Shown here piece after piece: positions 18,923 to 27,664 of a DNA stretch of 64,000 nt (the first letter of the stretch is position 1; each line of letters starts with the position of its first letter). The DNA lies in NCBI RefSeq assembly GCF_008632335.1, contig NZ_VWXX01000004.1:124001-188000 (forward strand), written 5' to 3'. The stretch comes from Thiohalocapsa marina. Lineage in GTDB: Bacteria > Pseudomonadota > Gammaproteobacteria > Chromatiales > Chromatiaceae. Position numbers and translations under genes: made by a program. A model generated the notes under the pieces. It was given only the letters and a program-made list of their open reading frames with translations, searched no databases and had not been told where the DNA came from.

Positions 18923-19117
18923 GGATGTTGCCTTGAAAAGCGAGGCGTCTGTGCAGCGCGCTCGGCGGTGCCCGGTTCTTGATAAGGCTATTCTGCCCTG
19001 AGGCCAGCGCCTGGGGGGCCGGCTCGCGACGATTGTTGCCGAGAGCTAACTAATAATTGCCATCAGCTCACTTCGGACTGTGGAACTGCCGGGTAATACC
19101 CTGGGCGAGCCAAAGCA

Positions 19118-19151
19118 GCAAGACCGGTTTTCAGCTAAGCGGCAAGACCGG
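19118..19151 (+). promoter_or_regulatory. 10-bp direct repeat upstream of the hydrolase gene
   Basis: GCAAGACCGG occurs at 19118-19127 and 19142-19151, 24 bases apart start to start, or a little over two helical turns. It lies 27-60 bases upstream of the GTG start at 19178. That spacing could suit a dimeric regulator, but it may be chance. Confidence 0.25.
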
Positions 19152-19177
19152 ATTCTGATCAGTCAGGGGAGAGGCAG

Positions 19178-20041
19178 GTGCCACGCATTCGGGCCGGAAA
19201 CATCGCACTCAACTACCTCGAGCACGGCGGCGGAGACAGCGTTGTGCTCGCCGTTCACGGCAATCTGGGCTGTGCTCACTGGCTGGATCTGGCCATGCCG
19301 TTGTTGCCCCTCGGCATCCGTGTCATCGCGAGTGAATGGCGGGGCTGCGGTGCGTCCGACAAGCCGGAGCCGGCGGCGGATTTTTCCAACTACAGCATGG
19401 CGACGCACGCGGCCGACCAGCTGGCACTGCTGGATGCCCTGGGCATCGAGTCCTGTCACCTCTACGGCCACTCCACCGGCGGCATCATCGTCTCATACAT
19501 GCTGACCATGGCGCCGGAGCGCTTTCGCAGGGTACTGATGCTCGATCCGGTCAGCCCCCTCGGGCTCGAGCTTCACCCGGCGCAGCTCGATGCCCTGATC
19601 GCCATGAAGCTGGAGCGGGATATCTGCTTCGCCGGTCTCGCCACGGCTGCGCCAACGCTGTTTCGGCCCGAGACCCTGGGCACCGGGCAGATGCCGGTCT
19701 TCTCGGAGTCGGCCGATGCCGCCCAGCGCGCGCTGTTCGAGCTGCTCGTCGACAAGACCCGCCTGCTGTCCGACGGCATCTGGTTCGGCACGCCGCGCAA
19801 TCTCGAACAGGAGTGGCGCTCAGGAGACCTGGCCGGGCGCATGCCTGAGATGACCCAGGAGCACCTGATCCTCTACGGCGAGCAGGACCAGTGGATTCCC
19901 TCGGCGCACATGACCCTCATGGCCGAGCACCTGCCCAATGCCCGCCTCGAGCGCTTCGCCGGGGTCGGCCATTCCATGAACCTGGAGCAGCCGGAGCTGT
20001 TCGCTTCGATCTTTGGCGATTACTTTCGCGACGCTGGGTGA
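19178..20041 (+). CDS. alpha/beta-fold hydrolase
   Basis: This cytoplasmic serine hydrolase of unknown substrate has 287 residues. It shows the oxyanion strand VVLAVHGNLG, the nucleophile elbow GHSTGG (about residues 97-102), a late acid in LILYGEQDQWIPS, and the catalytic His in VGHSMNLEQPE. The GTG start at 19178 follows GGGGAGAGGCAG, a good ribosome site. It is followed by the GGDEF-EAL gene with a gap of a few bases, suggesting co-transcription. The family includes esterases, C-C hydrolases and dehalogenases; the sequence does not discriminate. Confidence 0.88.
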   Translation: MPRIRAGNIALNYLEHGGGDSVVLAVHGNLGCAHWLDLAMPLLPLGIRVIASEWRGCGASDKPEPAADFSNYSMATHAADQLALLDALGIESCHLYGHSTGGIIVSYMLTMAPERFRRVLMLDPVSPLGLELHPAQLDALIAMKLERDICFAGLATAAPTLFRPETLGTGQMPVFSESADAAQRALFELLVDKTRLLSDGIWFGTPRNLEQEWRSGDLAGRMPEMTQEHLILYGEQDQWIPSAHMTLMAEHLPNARLERFAGVGHSMNLEQPELFASIFGDYFRDAG

Positions 20042-20048
20042 TCGCCGA

Positions 20049-22334
20049 GTGCCTTCATCATCGCTGACCGACGATGGTCTGGTCTGGCAAGTGGCGCTCG
20101 TTGCGCTGCTCATGCTGGCGATCATGCTGTTGCGCAACCGGCGTCTGTCGGTCACGCGGGCGGCGCTTGCGGAGCGCGAGCAGCAGCTGCGCCTGATCAC
20201 TGAGCACATCGAGGACTTCTTCTGGCTCAGTGACACCGACATCAGCCGCATCCTCTACGCCAGCCCCGCCTACGAGCGCATCTGGCAGCGCCCAATGACC
20301 GAGCTCTATGCCCGCGCGGAAGCCTTTCTCGAGGCCGTGCATCCCGATGACTGCCCGGCCTTGCTCGAGGCGCTGGCCGGGCATCGGCGTGGCGAGCCCT
20401 ACGAGCACGAGTATCGCATTCGGCGCCCCGACGGCAGCCTGCGCTGGATCTGGGACCGCGGCTTTCCGATCCGCGACGCCGACGGTGTGGTGCGGCGCTA
20501 TGCCGGTCTGGCCCGGGACATCACCGAGCGGCGCGCGCTGGAGGATGCGTTGCGCTCGCTCAACAGCGAGCTCGAGCGCAAGGTGGATGCGCGCACCGCC
20601 GAGATGCAGGCCGCCAACGCCGCCTTGCGCGAGAGCGAGGAGCGCTTCCGGCGGTTGTTCGAGGACGCGCGCCAGGCCATGGTGCTGTTCAAGGGGCGGC
20701 GCGTGACCGGCGCCAATCGCGCGGCCCTCGAGCTGCTGCGCCTTTCACGCATGGAGCAGTTGCTTGGACGCGTGCCGGAGGACTTCTCGCCGCCGTTGCA
20801 GCCGGACGGCCGCGCCTCGGCGGACAAGGCCTCGGAGATGCTGCGCCTGGCCTGCGAGCAGGGTCGGTATGACCTGGAATGGGCATTCCTTCGCGCCGAC
20901 GGGGAGCCGGGTGTGCTGCAGGTAATGCTGACGCCCATGCGGCAGAACGGTCGCACCGAGGTGCATGCGGTCCTGGTGGACCTCACCGAGCGCAAGCAGG
21001 CGCAGGAGCGGGTCGACTATCTGGCCTATCACGACGCCCTCACCGGCCTGCCCAACCGCGTGCTCGGCCGCGATCGTCTGGAACGCGACATCCATGCCGC
21101 CAGACGCCACCACGCCGGCCTGGCCGTGCTGTTTCTCGACCTGGATCAGTTCAAGTACTTCAACGACAGCTACGACCACCAGTTGGGGGATACGCTCCTG
21201 CGCCGGGTGGCCGAGCGCCTGGCGGCGCACCTGCGCGGCGCCGATGCCCCCTGCCGGCTGGGTGGCGACGAGTTCATGCTGGTGCTGGCGGATCTGGAGA
21301 CCGAACGCGCGGTGGCGGAGGTGACCGACACCTGCGAGCGCATTCTGGCCAGTCTCAGCGAGACCTTCATCGTTGGCGAGACGCAACTGTTCGTCTCCTG
21401 CTGCATCGGCATCGCCCTCTGTCCGGACGACGGCGACGATGCGGAAACCCTGATGAGCAATGCGGATGCCGCCCTGGCCGAGGCGAAGAAGGCCGGGCAA
21501 GGCAGCTACCGCTTCTACGAGCCGCAGATGAACCGCGAGCTGCGTCGCTTTGTCGAGACCCGCGATACCTTGCGGCTGGCCCTGCCGCGCGAAGAGCTGG
21601 TGCTGCACTATCAGCCGCAGATCGAGCTGGGAGCGGGGCGGGTGGTTGGTGTGGAGGCGTTGCTGCGCTGGAACCGGCCCGGCCATGGCCTGGTCATGCC
21701 CGGCGATTTCATTCCGGTTGCCGAGGGTAGCGGGCTGATCGTGCCCATGGGGCGCTGGGTGCTGAACGAGGCCTGCCGCCAGGCCGCCGCCTGGCATGCC
21801 GGGGGCCGGCCGGGTCTGGTGGTGGCGGTCAATCTCTCGGCGGTGCAGTTCGGCCAGGGATCGCTGGAGCAGGACGTGGACGCGGCGCTGGCATCCAGCG
21901 GGCTCGATCCCGCCTGCCTGGAGCTGGAACTGACCGAGTCGATGCTGCTGCGCGACGAGCCGGGTATTCTGGACCTGGTCAGGCGTTGGCGCACGCGCGG
22001 CATCCAAGTCTCCATCGACGACTTCGGCACCGGCTACTCGAGCCTGGCCTATCTGAAGCGCCTGCAGGTCAACAAGCTCAAGATCGACCGCTCCTTCATC
22101 GTCGACATGGCCGGCAACCAGGAGGATCGCGCCATCGTCCAGGCGATCATCGAGATGGCCCGCACCCTGCGCCTGAAGACCATCGCCGAAGGGGTCGAGG
22201 ATGCCACGCTCGCGTCGCAGTTGCGGTTCATGGGCTGCGATGAGGTGCAGGGCTATCTCTACTCCAGGCCCTTGCCGGCGTCCGAGCTCGCGACCTGGCT
22301 GCGGCAATTCGACGACCGTTCCCGATCCCGCTGA
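20049..22334 (+). CDS. membrane-bound PAS-PAS-GGDEF-EAL cyclic-di-GMP protein
   Basis: This protein makes and/or degrades cyclic-di-GMP. From the GTG at 20049 it has 761 residues; a TTG at 20013 inside the preceding gene is an alternative. One membrane helix near the N-terminus is followed by a PAS/PAC domain, a coiled coil, a second PAS, GGDEF and EAL. GGDEF has the intact RLGGDEF active site and an I-site RGAD five residues before it. EAL keeps every catalytic block: EALLRW, NLSAVQF, ELTES, DDFGTGYSS, KIDRSF, AEGVE and QGYLYSRP. Both activities are therefore possible. The absence of a large periplasmic domain suggests cytoplasmic sensing through PAS. Confidence 0.93.
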   Translation: MPSSSLTDDGLVWQVALVALLMLAIMLLRNRRLSVTRAALAEREQQLRLITEHIEDFFWLSDTDISRILYASPAYERIWQRPMTELYARAEAFLEAVHPDDCPALLEALAGHRRGEPYEHEYRIRRPDGSLRWIWDRGFPIRDADGVVRRYAGLARDITERRALEDALRSLNSELERKVDARTAEMQAANAALRESEERFRRLFEDARQAMVLFKGRRVTGANRAALELLRLSRMEQLLGRVPEDFSPPLQPDGRASADKASEMLRLACEQGRYDLEWAFLRADGEPGVLQVMLTPMRQNGRTEVHAVLVDLTERKQAQERVDYLAYHDALTGLPNRVLGRDRLERDIHAARRHHAGLAVLFLDLDQFKYFNDSYDHQLGDTLLRRVAERLAAHLRGADAPCRLGGDEFMLVLADLETERAVAEVTDTCERILASLSETFIVGETQLFVSCCIGIALCPDDGDDAETLMSNADAALAEAKKAGQGSYRFYEPQMNRELRRFVETRDTLRLALPREELVLHYQPQIELGAGRVVGVEALLRWNRPGHGLVMPGDFIPVAEGSGLIVPMGRWVLNEACRQAAAWHAGGRPGLVVAVNLSAVQFGQGSLEQDVDAALASSGLDPACLELELTESMLLRDEPGILDLVRRWRTRGIQVSIDDFGTGYSSLAYLKRLQVNKLKIDRSFIVDMAGNQEDRAIVQAIIEMARTLRLKTIAEGVEDATLASQLRFMGCDEVQGYLYSRPLPASELATWLRQFDDRSRSR

Positions 22335-22472
22335 ACAGCATCCCGCCTTGGTCCCACTACAGCGGCTGATAACCCGCTGCGCAGGGCATTGCCTGCCTGA
22401 TCGCTGCGGCTTGAGTGCCACCATGTTGACGCTGATTCATTCTCACCCGGTCAGCGACTCCGCAGGTTCCGC

Positions 22473-25031
22473 ATGAAGAGAGTGGCGGTTGTTCTAACGG
22501 GCCTTGGGCTGCTGGTCGCCCTGTCGGCGCAGGCGCGCCTGTCCGAAGCGGACCGGGCGCAGCTGACGGAGCGCGAGCGCGCCTGGCTGGATGCCGGCCA
22601 TCGGGTTCGCGCACGCGTTGCCGATTACCCGCCGTACATGCTGAAGGAGCAGCCACCGGCCGGTCTGGCGCTGGACTATCTCTCCCACATTGCCGAGCGT
22701 TTCGGCTTCGAGGTGGAGTATGTCGCCGCTGATACCCCGTTCTCGGAGGCCTTTGCCGATGTCGCCGGCGAGCGCCGGATGTACGATCTCCTGCCCACCT
22801 TCACCCGGACGCCGGAACGCGAACGGCAGTTCGCGATCACCGCGGATTATCTCAGCGCCCCCTGGGTCATCTTCGTTCGCCGCGATAGCCCGTACATCAT
22901 CGGCCTGGAAGGCCTTGACGGCAAGACGGTCGTCATCGAGCAGGGTTTTCTGATCGCCAGCAAGCTCCGGCAGGACTTTCCGCGCATCAATGTCGTCGAC
23001 GCGCCCACTTCTCTGGACGCCCTGATGGCCCTGGCCACGGGACAGGCGGACGCCTATGTCGGCAACCTGGCGGTTGGCACCTTCATGGTCAAGGAGCATC
23101 GGCTCAACAACCTGATGGTGGTGGCGCCCACGCCGTACGGCATCAATACCCAGGCCATGGCGGTGCGCGCGGACTGGCCCGGACTGGCGGACCTGATCAC
23201 TCGGGGCATCGCCTCGATGAGCCGCGAGGACCATAACGCCATCCTGCGGAAATGGCTGACGCTGGAGATGCCCCCCCGCACCGACTACACCCTTGCGTGG
23301 ACGATCCTGCTCGCCGCCTCGCTGGTGTTGCTGGCGGTCTTTTACTGGAACCGCCGTCTGGCGAGCGAGGTCAAGACACGACAGCAGATCGAGTCGCGCC
23401 TGAGAAGCTCTGAAACGCGGCTACAACAGGAAGCGGCCTCGCTGCAACAGGCGCAAACAGAACTGCAACACAAGAAGGAGACGCTGCAGGAGCTGAATAC
23501 GACACTGGAGACTCGCTTGCGAACGGCGGTGGAGGACCGCACCCGCGCGCTGCGGGAGGCGGCCGCCCGTGCTCAAGAGAGCAATCAGGCCAAGTCGGCC
23601 TTTCTCTCGGCGGTGAGCCATGAGCTGCGCGCGCCCCTGCACGACATTCTCGGATACGCCCAGCTGCTGGCGCGCCAGGTACCACCCCAGGCCCGGAGCC
23701 AACTGGGCATCATTCAGGACAGCGGCAATCAGCTGCTGCGGCTGATCAACGACATCCTCGACTTCAGTCGGGGGGACGCCAAGCCCATCGTGATCGAGCG
23801 CGCACCGCTGTCGCTGAGGCAGCTGGCGCGGCAACTGACCGCGGTCTACCGGCCGCTGGCGGAGCGAGGCAACAATCGCTTCATCGCTCGGCTCGATCTC
23901 GGCGGCCTCGACTGGGTGCTGACGGACGATCAACGCCTGACCCAAGTGCTGCGTAATCTGTTGGAGAACGCCTGTAAGTTCACCAAAGACGGGCACATCG
24001 AGCTCGGTATCGAGCGTGCCGAGCCGCCCGATTCGGGGCCCGATGTGGCAATGGACTCGGCGGTGACGAGGGACGAGGGGGGCGTTGGCGCCGACGCCCT
24101 GGTGCGGTTTTACGTGAGCGATACCGGCGTGGGGATTCCCGAGTCCAAGCAAGCGACGATCTTTCAGCCCTTCCAGCGCTTGGAGCGGCACCGAGGCCTG
24201 CCGGGGATTGGCCTGGGGCTCGCGATCGCCCAGCAATTGACGGTTGCCATGGGCGGTCGGATCCTGCTGCGGAGCGATCGCGGCGAGACGGCTGGAAGCA
24301 CCTTCAGTTTCGAGCTGCGCCTGCCCACCAGCACGGGAAGAGACCCGGACGCCGACGAAGACGCGAGCATCCTGGGGTATCAGGGACGCCGCCGGACCCT
24401 GCTGATTGCGGACGACCAGCCGACCAGTCGTCATTTTCTGGCGGAATGCTGCCGCAGCTGGGGATTCCGGGTCTTGGTAGCGGGCGACGGTGCCGAGGCC
24501 CTGGCGCATTTCCGGACAGCGGATCCTCCCGTGGATGCCGTTCTGGTCGATCAATTCATGCCCCGCCTCGACGGCTGGGGATTTCTGCACGAGGCGCGCT
24601 CCACCGAGCAGGGACACAGGCTGCCGGTCATCTTGATCTCGGCCGCGCCGGTGCAGCGGCCCGACGCCTTTCCTGAGGCGATGACCTTCGACCGATTTGT
24701 CATGAAGCCAGTTTTCGAACGGCAACTGGCACGGATCCTCGCGGAGGTCTTGTCGCTTGACTGGGAGTATGCGCCAGACGCCTCGAGCGCGGGCGGGTCC
24801 AAGCGCGAGCCTGTATCCCCAGCGGGCTCCTTGTCCGCGGAGGAGCGCGGCCGACTGCGCGACATGGTCGCCATCGGTCAGGTGATCGAGATTCAGCGCT
24901 GGGCCATCGAGATGGCCGAACAGCATCCCGAGCGCGATGCCCTGTGGCAGGGAATCATCGCCATGTGCAGCGCCCTCGACCTGTCGGCGCTGAGACGCCT
25001 GGCCGAGGCGGCGGACGACTTGGGTGACTAA
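22473..25031 (+). CDS. hybrid sensor histidine kinase with periplasmic solute-binding (VFT) sensor
   Basis: This inner-membrane hybrid kinase has 852 residues and resembles the BvgS/EvgS group, but with a single Venus-flytrap domain. Order: signal peptide (1-22), SBP_bac_3 domain (about 45-262), one membrane helix (about 270-292), coiled coil, HisKA with FLSAVSHELRAP (His near 386), HATPase with NACKF, DTGVGIPE and GIGLGLAIAQ, and a receiver (about 643-760). The receiver has IADDQ, phospho-acceptor Asp in LVDQFMP and Lys in VMKPV. A helical tail follows. No DNA-binding or Hpt domain is seen, so a separate partner must receive the phosphate. Its transmitter and receiver match the kinases at 27665 and 57005. 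Confidence 0.94.
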   Translation: MKRVAVVLTGLGLLVALSAQARLSEADRAQLTERERAWLDAGHRVRARVADYPPYMLKEQPPAGLALDYLSHIAERFGFEVEYVAADTPFSEAFADVAGERRMYDLLPTFTRTPERERQFAITADYLSAPWVIFVRRDSPYIIGLEGLDGKTVVIEQGFLIASKLRQDFPRINVVDAPTSLDALMALATGQADAYVGNLAVGTFMVKEHRLNNLMVVAPTPYGINTQAMAVRADWPGLADLITRGIASMSREDHNAILRKWLTLEMPPRTDYTLAWTILLAASLVLLAVFYWNRRLASEVKTRQQIESRLRSSETRLQQEAASLQQAQTELQHKKETLQELNTTLETRLRTAVEDRTRALREAAARAQESNQAKSAFLSAVSHELRAPLHDILGYAQLLARQVPPQARSQLGIIQDSGNQLLRLINDILDFSRGDAKPIVIERAPLSLRQLARQLTAVYRPLAERGNNRFIARLDLGGLDWVLTDDQRLTQVLRNLLENACKFTKDGHIELGIERAEPPDSGPDVAMDSAVTRDEGGVGADALVRFYVSDTGVGIPESKQATIFQPFQRLERHRGLPGIGLGLAIAQQLTVAMGGRILLRSDRGETAGSTFSFELRLPTSTGRDPDADEDASILGYQGRRRTLLIADDQPTSRHFLAECCRSWGFRVLVAGDGAEALAHFRTADPPVDAVLVDQFMPRLDGWGFLHEARSTEQGHRLPVILISAAPVQRPDAFPEAMTFDRFVMKPVFERQLARILAEVLSLDWEYAPDASSAGGSKREPVSPAGSLSAEERGRLRDMVAIGQVIEIQRWAIEMAEQHPERDALWQGIIAMCSALDLSALRRLAEAADDLGD

Positions 25032-25059
25032 GTGCGTAGGCTTGGCACACAGCGCCTGC

Positions 25060-25184
25060 CCGCGCGTAAACCGACCAGCGCCCCTCCTCCGCCCATGTTG
25101 TCGATGGTGGCGTTGGTGGTGACCGAGTTGGGCACCGAGAGCTGCGAGTCGTGGAAGGTGCGGATGCGGGTGGTGCGCTCAGTC
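25060..25184 (-). pseudogene. fragment of an MscS-type mechanosensitive channel gene
   Basis: No intact gene lies between the kinase and symporter genes, but one minus-strand frame reads ERTTRIRTFHDSQLSVPNSV followed by TTNATIDNMG. This matches the beta-domain signature of MscS channels (TTRIRT, then a short loop and PNS, then a V/I-DN-G end). It begins just beyond the symporter stop, in a different frame, and dissolves after about 30 codons into sequence with no recognisable match. It therefore looks like the broken remnant of a channel gene. The homology call rests on my recall of the family motif. Confidence 0.6.
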
Positions 25185-27380
25185 GATCCACCCCAGCACA
25201 TCGCGCGCGACGGACCAGCGCGGTTGGCGCGTGCTGCCCAGCTCGCCGAGCATCCAGAAGCGGTAGAGCGCGTCGACGGTGCCGTAGCCGCGCGCGTTGT
25301 TCAGCCAGGCGTTGAAGAAGTTCAGCAGGTGCGGGTCGAGGTCGCGCGCCAGGGCGTAGCCGAAGGGGGCCATGAGGATCGGCGTCGGCGTGCTCACATT
25401 GAAGCGCGGGAAGCGGATGGTCCAGGCCGCGGCCTCCTCGGCGGCCATGAGGATCGCATCGAAGGCCGGTGGCTCCTGGCTCAGGACCGCGTCCAGATTG
25501 CGGATATTCGGCAAGAACACGGGCTCCGCCTCGGGCAGCATGCGCTCGATGTAGCGCAGGGATGCGCGGTTATCGGTGGTCAGGATTCGCAGGCCGGCGG
25601 TGGCCTGGATCTGCTCCCAGGTCTCGAACTCGCGCCGCCGATGGTCCTGCACGATCAGGCCGATCGGGCTGTCGATGACCGGAACGCTCATGGCGAAGCC
25701 CATGGTCATCTCCGGCACGATCGGCAGCAGGGACATGAACAGATCGCAGGTGCCGTCGTTGAGCGCGGTCTCCGCGGCCTCGCTCGAGTCCACGGAGACA
25801 AAGACGATGTCCGCTCCGAGCATGCGCGCGAAACGGTGCGTCATTTCGATATCGAAGCCCACGAGATCGCCATCCCGGTTGAAGAACGACGACGGATAGT
25901 CGCTGTCGCGATAGCAGGCGCGCAGCACGCCCGTTGCCTGAATCCGCTCCAGGCTGCCCGGCGCTCCGGCCGGTGTCGGCGCCGGCTCGCGCAAGACGGT
26001 ATGGGGCTGCGGCTCGCCGGCGAAGGACAGTCCGGTCAGCAGCTGATCCTTGGTGAAGGGGGCGACGAAGCCGTAGGTGTAGAAGGCGCGGATGCCGAGC
26101 AGGGTCCCGAGCACCAGCACCACCGAGAGGACGGCGAAGCGCAACAGCCGGCCGAGGCGCACCTGCAGTCGGCCCTCCAGGGCATAGGTGCCGATCAGGG
26201 CGATGGCGATGATGTGCATGCCGGCCAGCAGCGTGCCGAAGCGCGCGCCGATGACATCCACTGTGATGAACACCTGGAACAGGTCCGCCGGCAGCCGCAG
26301 CAGATCGAACAGAAAGGGCAGGGCCAGGATGGTGCTGCCAAAGAGACTGGCGAGCCCGGCGCCGGCGATCAGGGGATAGTCGCTGACGGCCACCGACGCG
26401 CCCACGAACCAGCCACCGAACAGCACGAATAGCAGCGACAGCACCAGGCCGAGATTCGGGAAGGGAAAGGCCGCCGGAATCAGGATGTCGATGGCCGACT
26501 CCTCCTGCTCGCTCGGCTGCTGCTCGCGGCCGTCGGTCTCGGCGATCAGGCGTTTGGCATCGGCCGCCAGCACCGGCAGCACGATCAGCACGTTGGCGGT
26601 GGCGAAGGCCGTGATCAGCGGGCCGCGGAAGGCGCTCACGACGCTGCCGTAGCCGAGCGGCGTCACCGCCGCGATGAGCCCCGGAATCACCCACAGGCTC
26701 AGGATCAGGGCCATGGCCACATAGATGACGACATAGACCTGCAGCCGGGCCAGTTCGGCGACGTCGATGGTGCCGGCCGCGGCCGCCGTGATGGCAAAGA
26801 CGCCATAGGGGGCGAGCCGGCCGATGAAGCCGGTCATGGTCATGAGGGTATCGCCGGCGGTGGCGAGCAGGTCGATGAAGCGCTGCTTGTTGCCCACCCG
26901 GATCAGGGCCACGCCGAACAGGATGCTGAAGACCACGATGGCCGGCACCACGGCATTGGCCAGGGAGCCGAAGATGTTGGAGGGGATATAGAGGCCCAGG
27001 AAGTCCACCGGCACCGGCTCCTGGATCTGACTGGTGCTGAAGAAGGAGGCCGAGGGCCAACTCGGAAAGGCCAGGGGGCTGCTCAGCACCACCGCCAGGC
27101 CGATGACCCAGAGCAGCAGCAGCACGGCGCCGGCCTTGAGCCCAAGTTGTTTTGCCTCCGCCAGCGTGAGCCGCCCCAGGGAGGTGATCAGGGCCACCAC
27201 CACGTAAGGGATGACCGTCACCTGCAGCAGCGCGATGAAGATGTCGCCGCCCACCTGCAGAAAGGCCACCTCTTCGCCGAAGAAGAGGCCGATCAGGAGC
27301 CCCAGGCCCAGTCCGATGAAGACCTGGGTGGCGATACTGAGTCGCCGCCGAGGACGCTCTTCGGTTGTGTGCTGGCTCAT
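25179..27380 (-). CDS. dicarboxylate/amino-acid:cation symporter fused to a solute-binding domain
   Basis: This inner-membrane protein has 733 residues. Residues 1-405 follow the GltP/DctA (DAACS, SDF) fold, with VTVIPYVVVALITSLGRL and APYGVFAI as landmarks. Hallmark motifs are altered: the serine-rich HP1 loop reads LITAFATANVL (255-265), and the NMDGT position appears as FPFPNLG (305-311). An extra hydrophobic helix (about 412-432) follows and would put the C-terminus in the periplasm. Residues about 475-705 form an SBP_bac_3 domain: GVLRACYRDSDYPSSFF, LVGFDIEMTHRFARML. The binding domain could deliver substrate to the carrier or gate it. Alternatively it may be a sensor rather than a transporter, given the changed motifs. 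Confidence 0.85.
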   Translation of the reverse strand: MSQHTTEERPRRRLSIATQVFIGLGLGLLIGLFFGEEVAFLQVGGDIFIALLQVTVIPYVVVALITSLGRLTLAEAKQLGLKAGAVLLLLWVIGLAVVLSSPLAFPSWPSASFFSTSQIQEPVPVDFLGLYIPSNIFGSLANAVVPAIVVFSILFGVALIRVGNKQRFIDLLATAGDTLMTMTGFIGRLAPYGVFAITAAAAGTIDVAELARLQVYVVIYVAMALILSLWVIPGLIAAVTPLGYGSVVSAFRGPLITAFATANVLIVLPVLAADAKRLIAETDGREQQPSEQEESAIDILIPAAFPFPNLGLVLSLLFVLFGGWFVGASVAVSDYPLIAGAGLASLFGSTILALPFLFDLLRLPADLFQVFITVDVIGARFGTLLAGMHIIAIALIGTYALEGRLQVRLGRLLRFAVLSVVLVLGTLLGIRAFYTYGFVAPFTKDQLLTGLSFAGEPQPHTVLREPAPTPAGAPGSLERIQATGVLRACYRDSDYPSSFFNRDGDLVGFDIEMTHRFARMLGADIVFVSVDSSEAAETALNDGTCDLFMSLLPIVPEMTMGFAMSVPVIDSPIGLIVQDHRRREFETWEQIQATAGLRILTTDNRASLRYIERMLPEAEPVFLPNIRNLDAVLSQEPPAFDAILMAAEEAAAWTIRFPRFNVSTPTPILMAPFGYALARDLDPHLLNFFNAWLNNARGYGTVDALYRFWMLGELGSTRQPRWSVARDVLGWID

Positions 27381-27664
27381 GGCATGTTTTCGACAAGCGT
27401 GGCGTCAAGCGGATGGAGCCGGCACCGCCCCCCGTCCGGAGGTCGGGTCGTGGAGGCTCCAGCAGGCTGCCGGATGCCGGCGGCAGATGCCCTGCGAAGA
27501 CCTCCTGCGTGGGGCTCGACCGGCACCGGATGGCTGGGCCAGGTAACGGCTCGCAGGCGCATGGAATGCGCATTTCACGGTCGCACCCCTCCCCCTCCGG
27601 ATCAAGCGCCGCAGGTAGGAATTCTTAGCCGCCAGAAATCCCTTCTAAGCAGAACACCGCATTG

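Noticed and set aside
20745-22424. Minus-strand frame of about 560 codons opposite the GGDEF-EAL gene
   Set aside because: Antisense shadow; the plus strand holds every GGDEF and EAL active-site block.
25045-25065. TTGGCAC word after the VFT kinase gene, another sigma-54 look-alike
   Set aside because: The GC element falls at the wrong distance from GG, and no gene starts suitably downstream.
25570-27573. Second minus-strand frame of over 660 codons inside the symporter fusion gene
   Set aside because: Arg/Pro/His-rich composition and no motif; the overlapping frame encodes recognisable transporter and binding domains.
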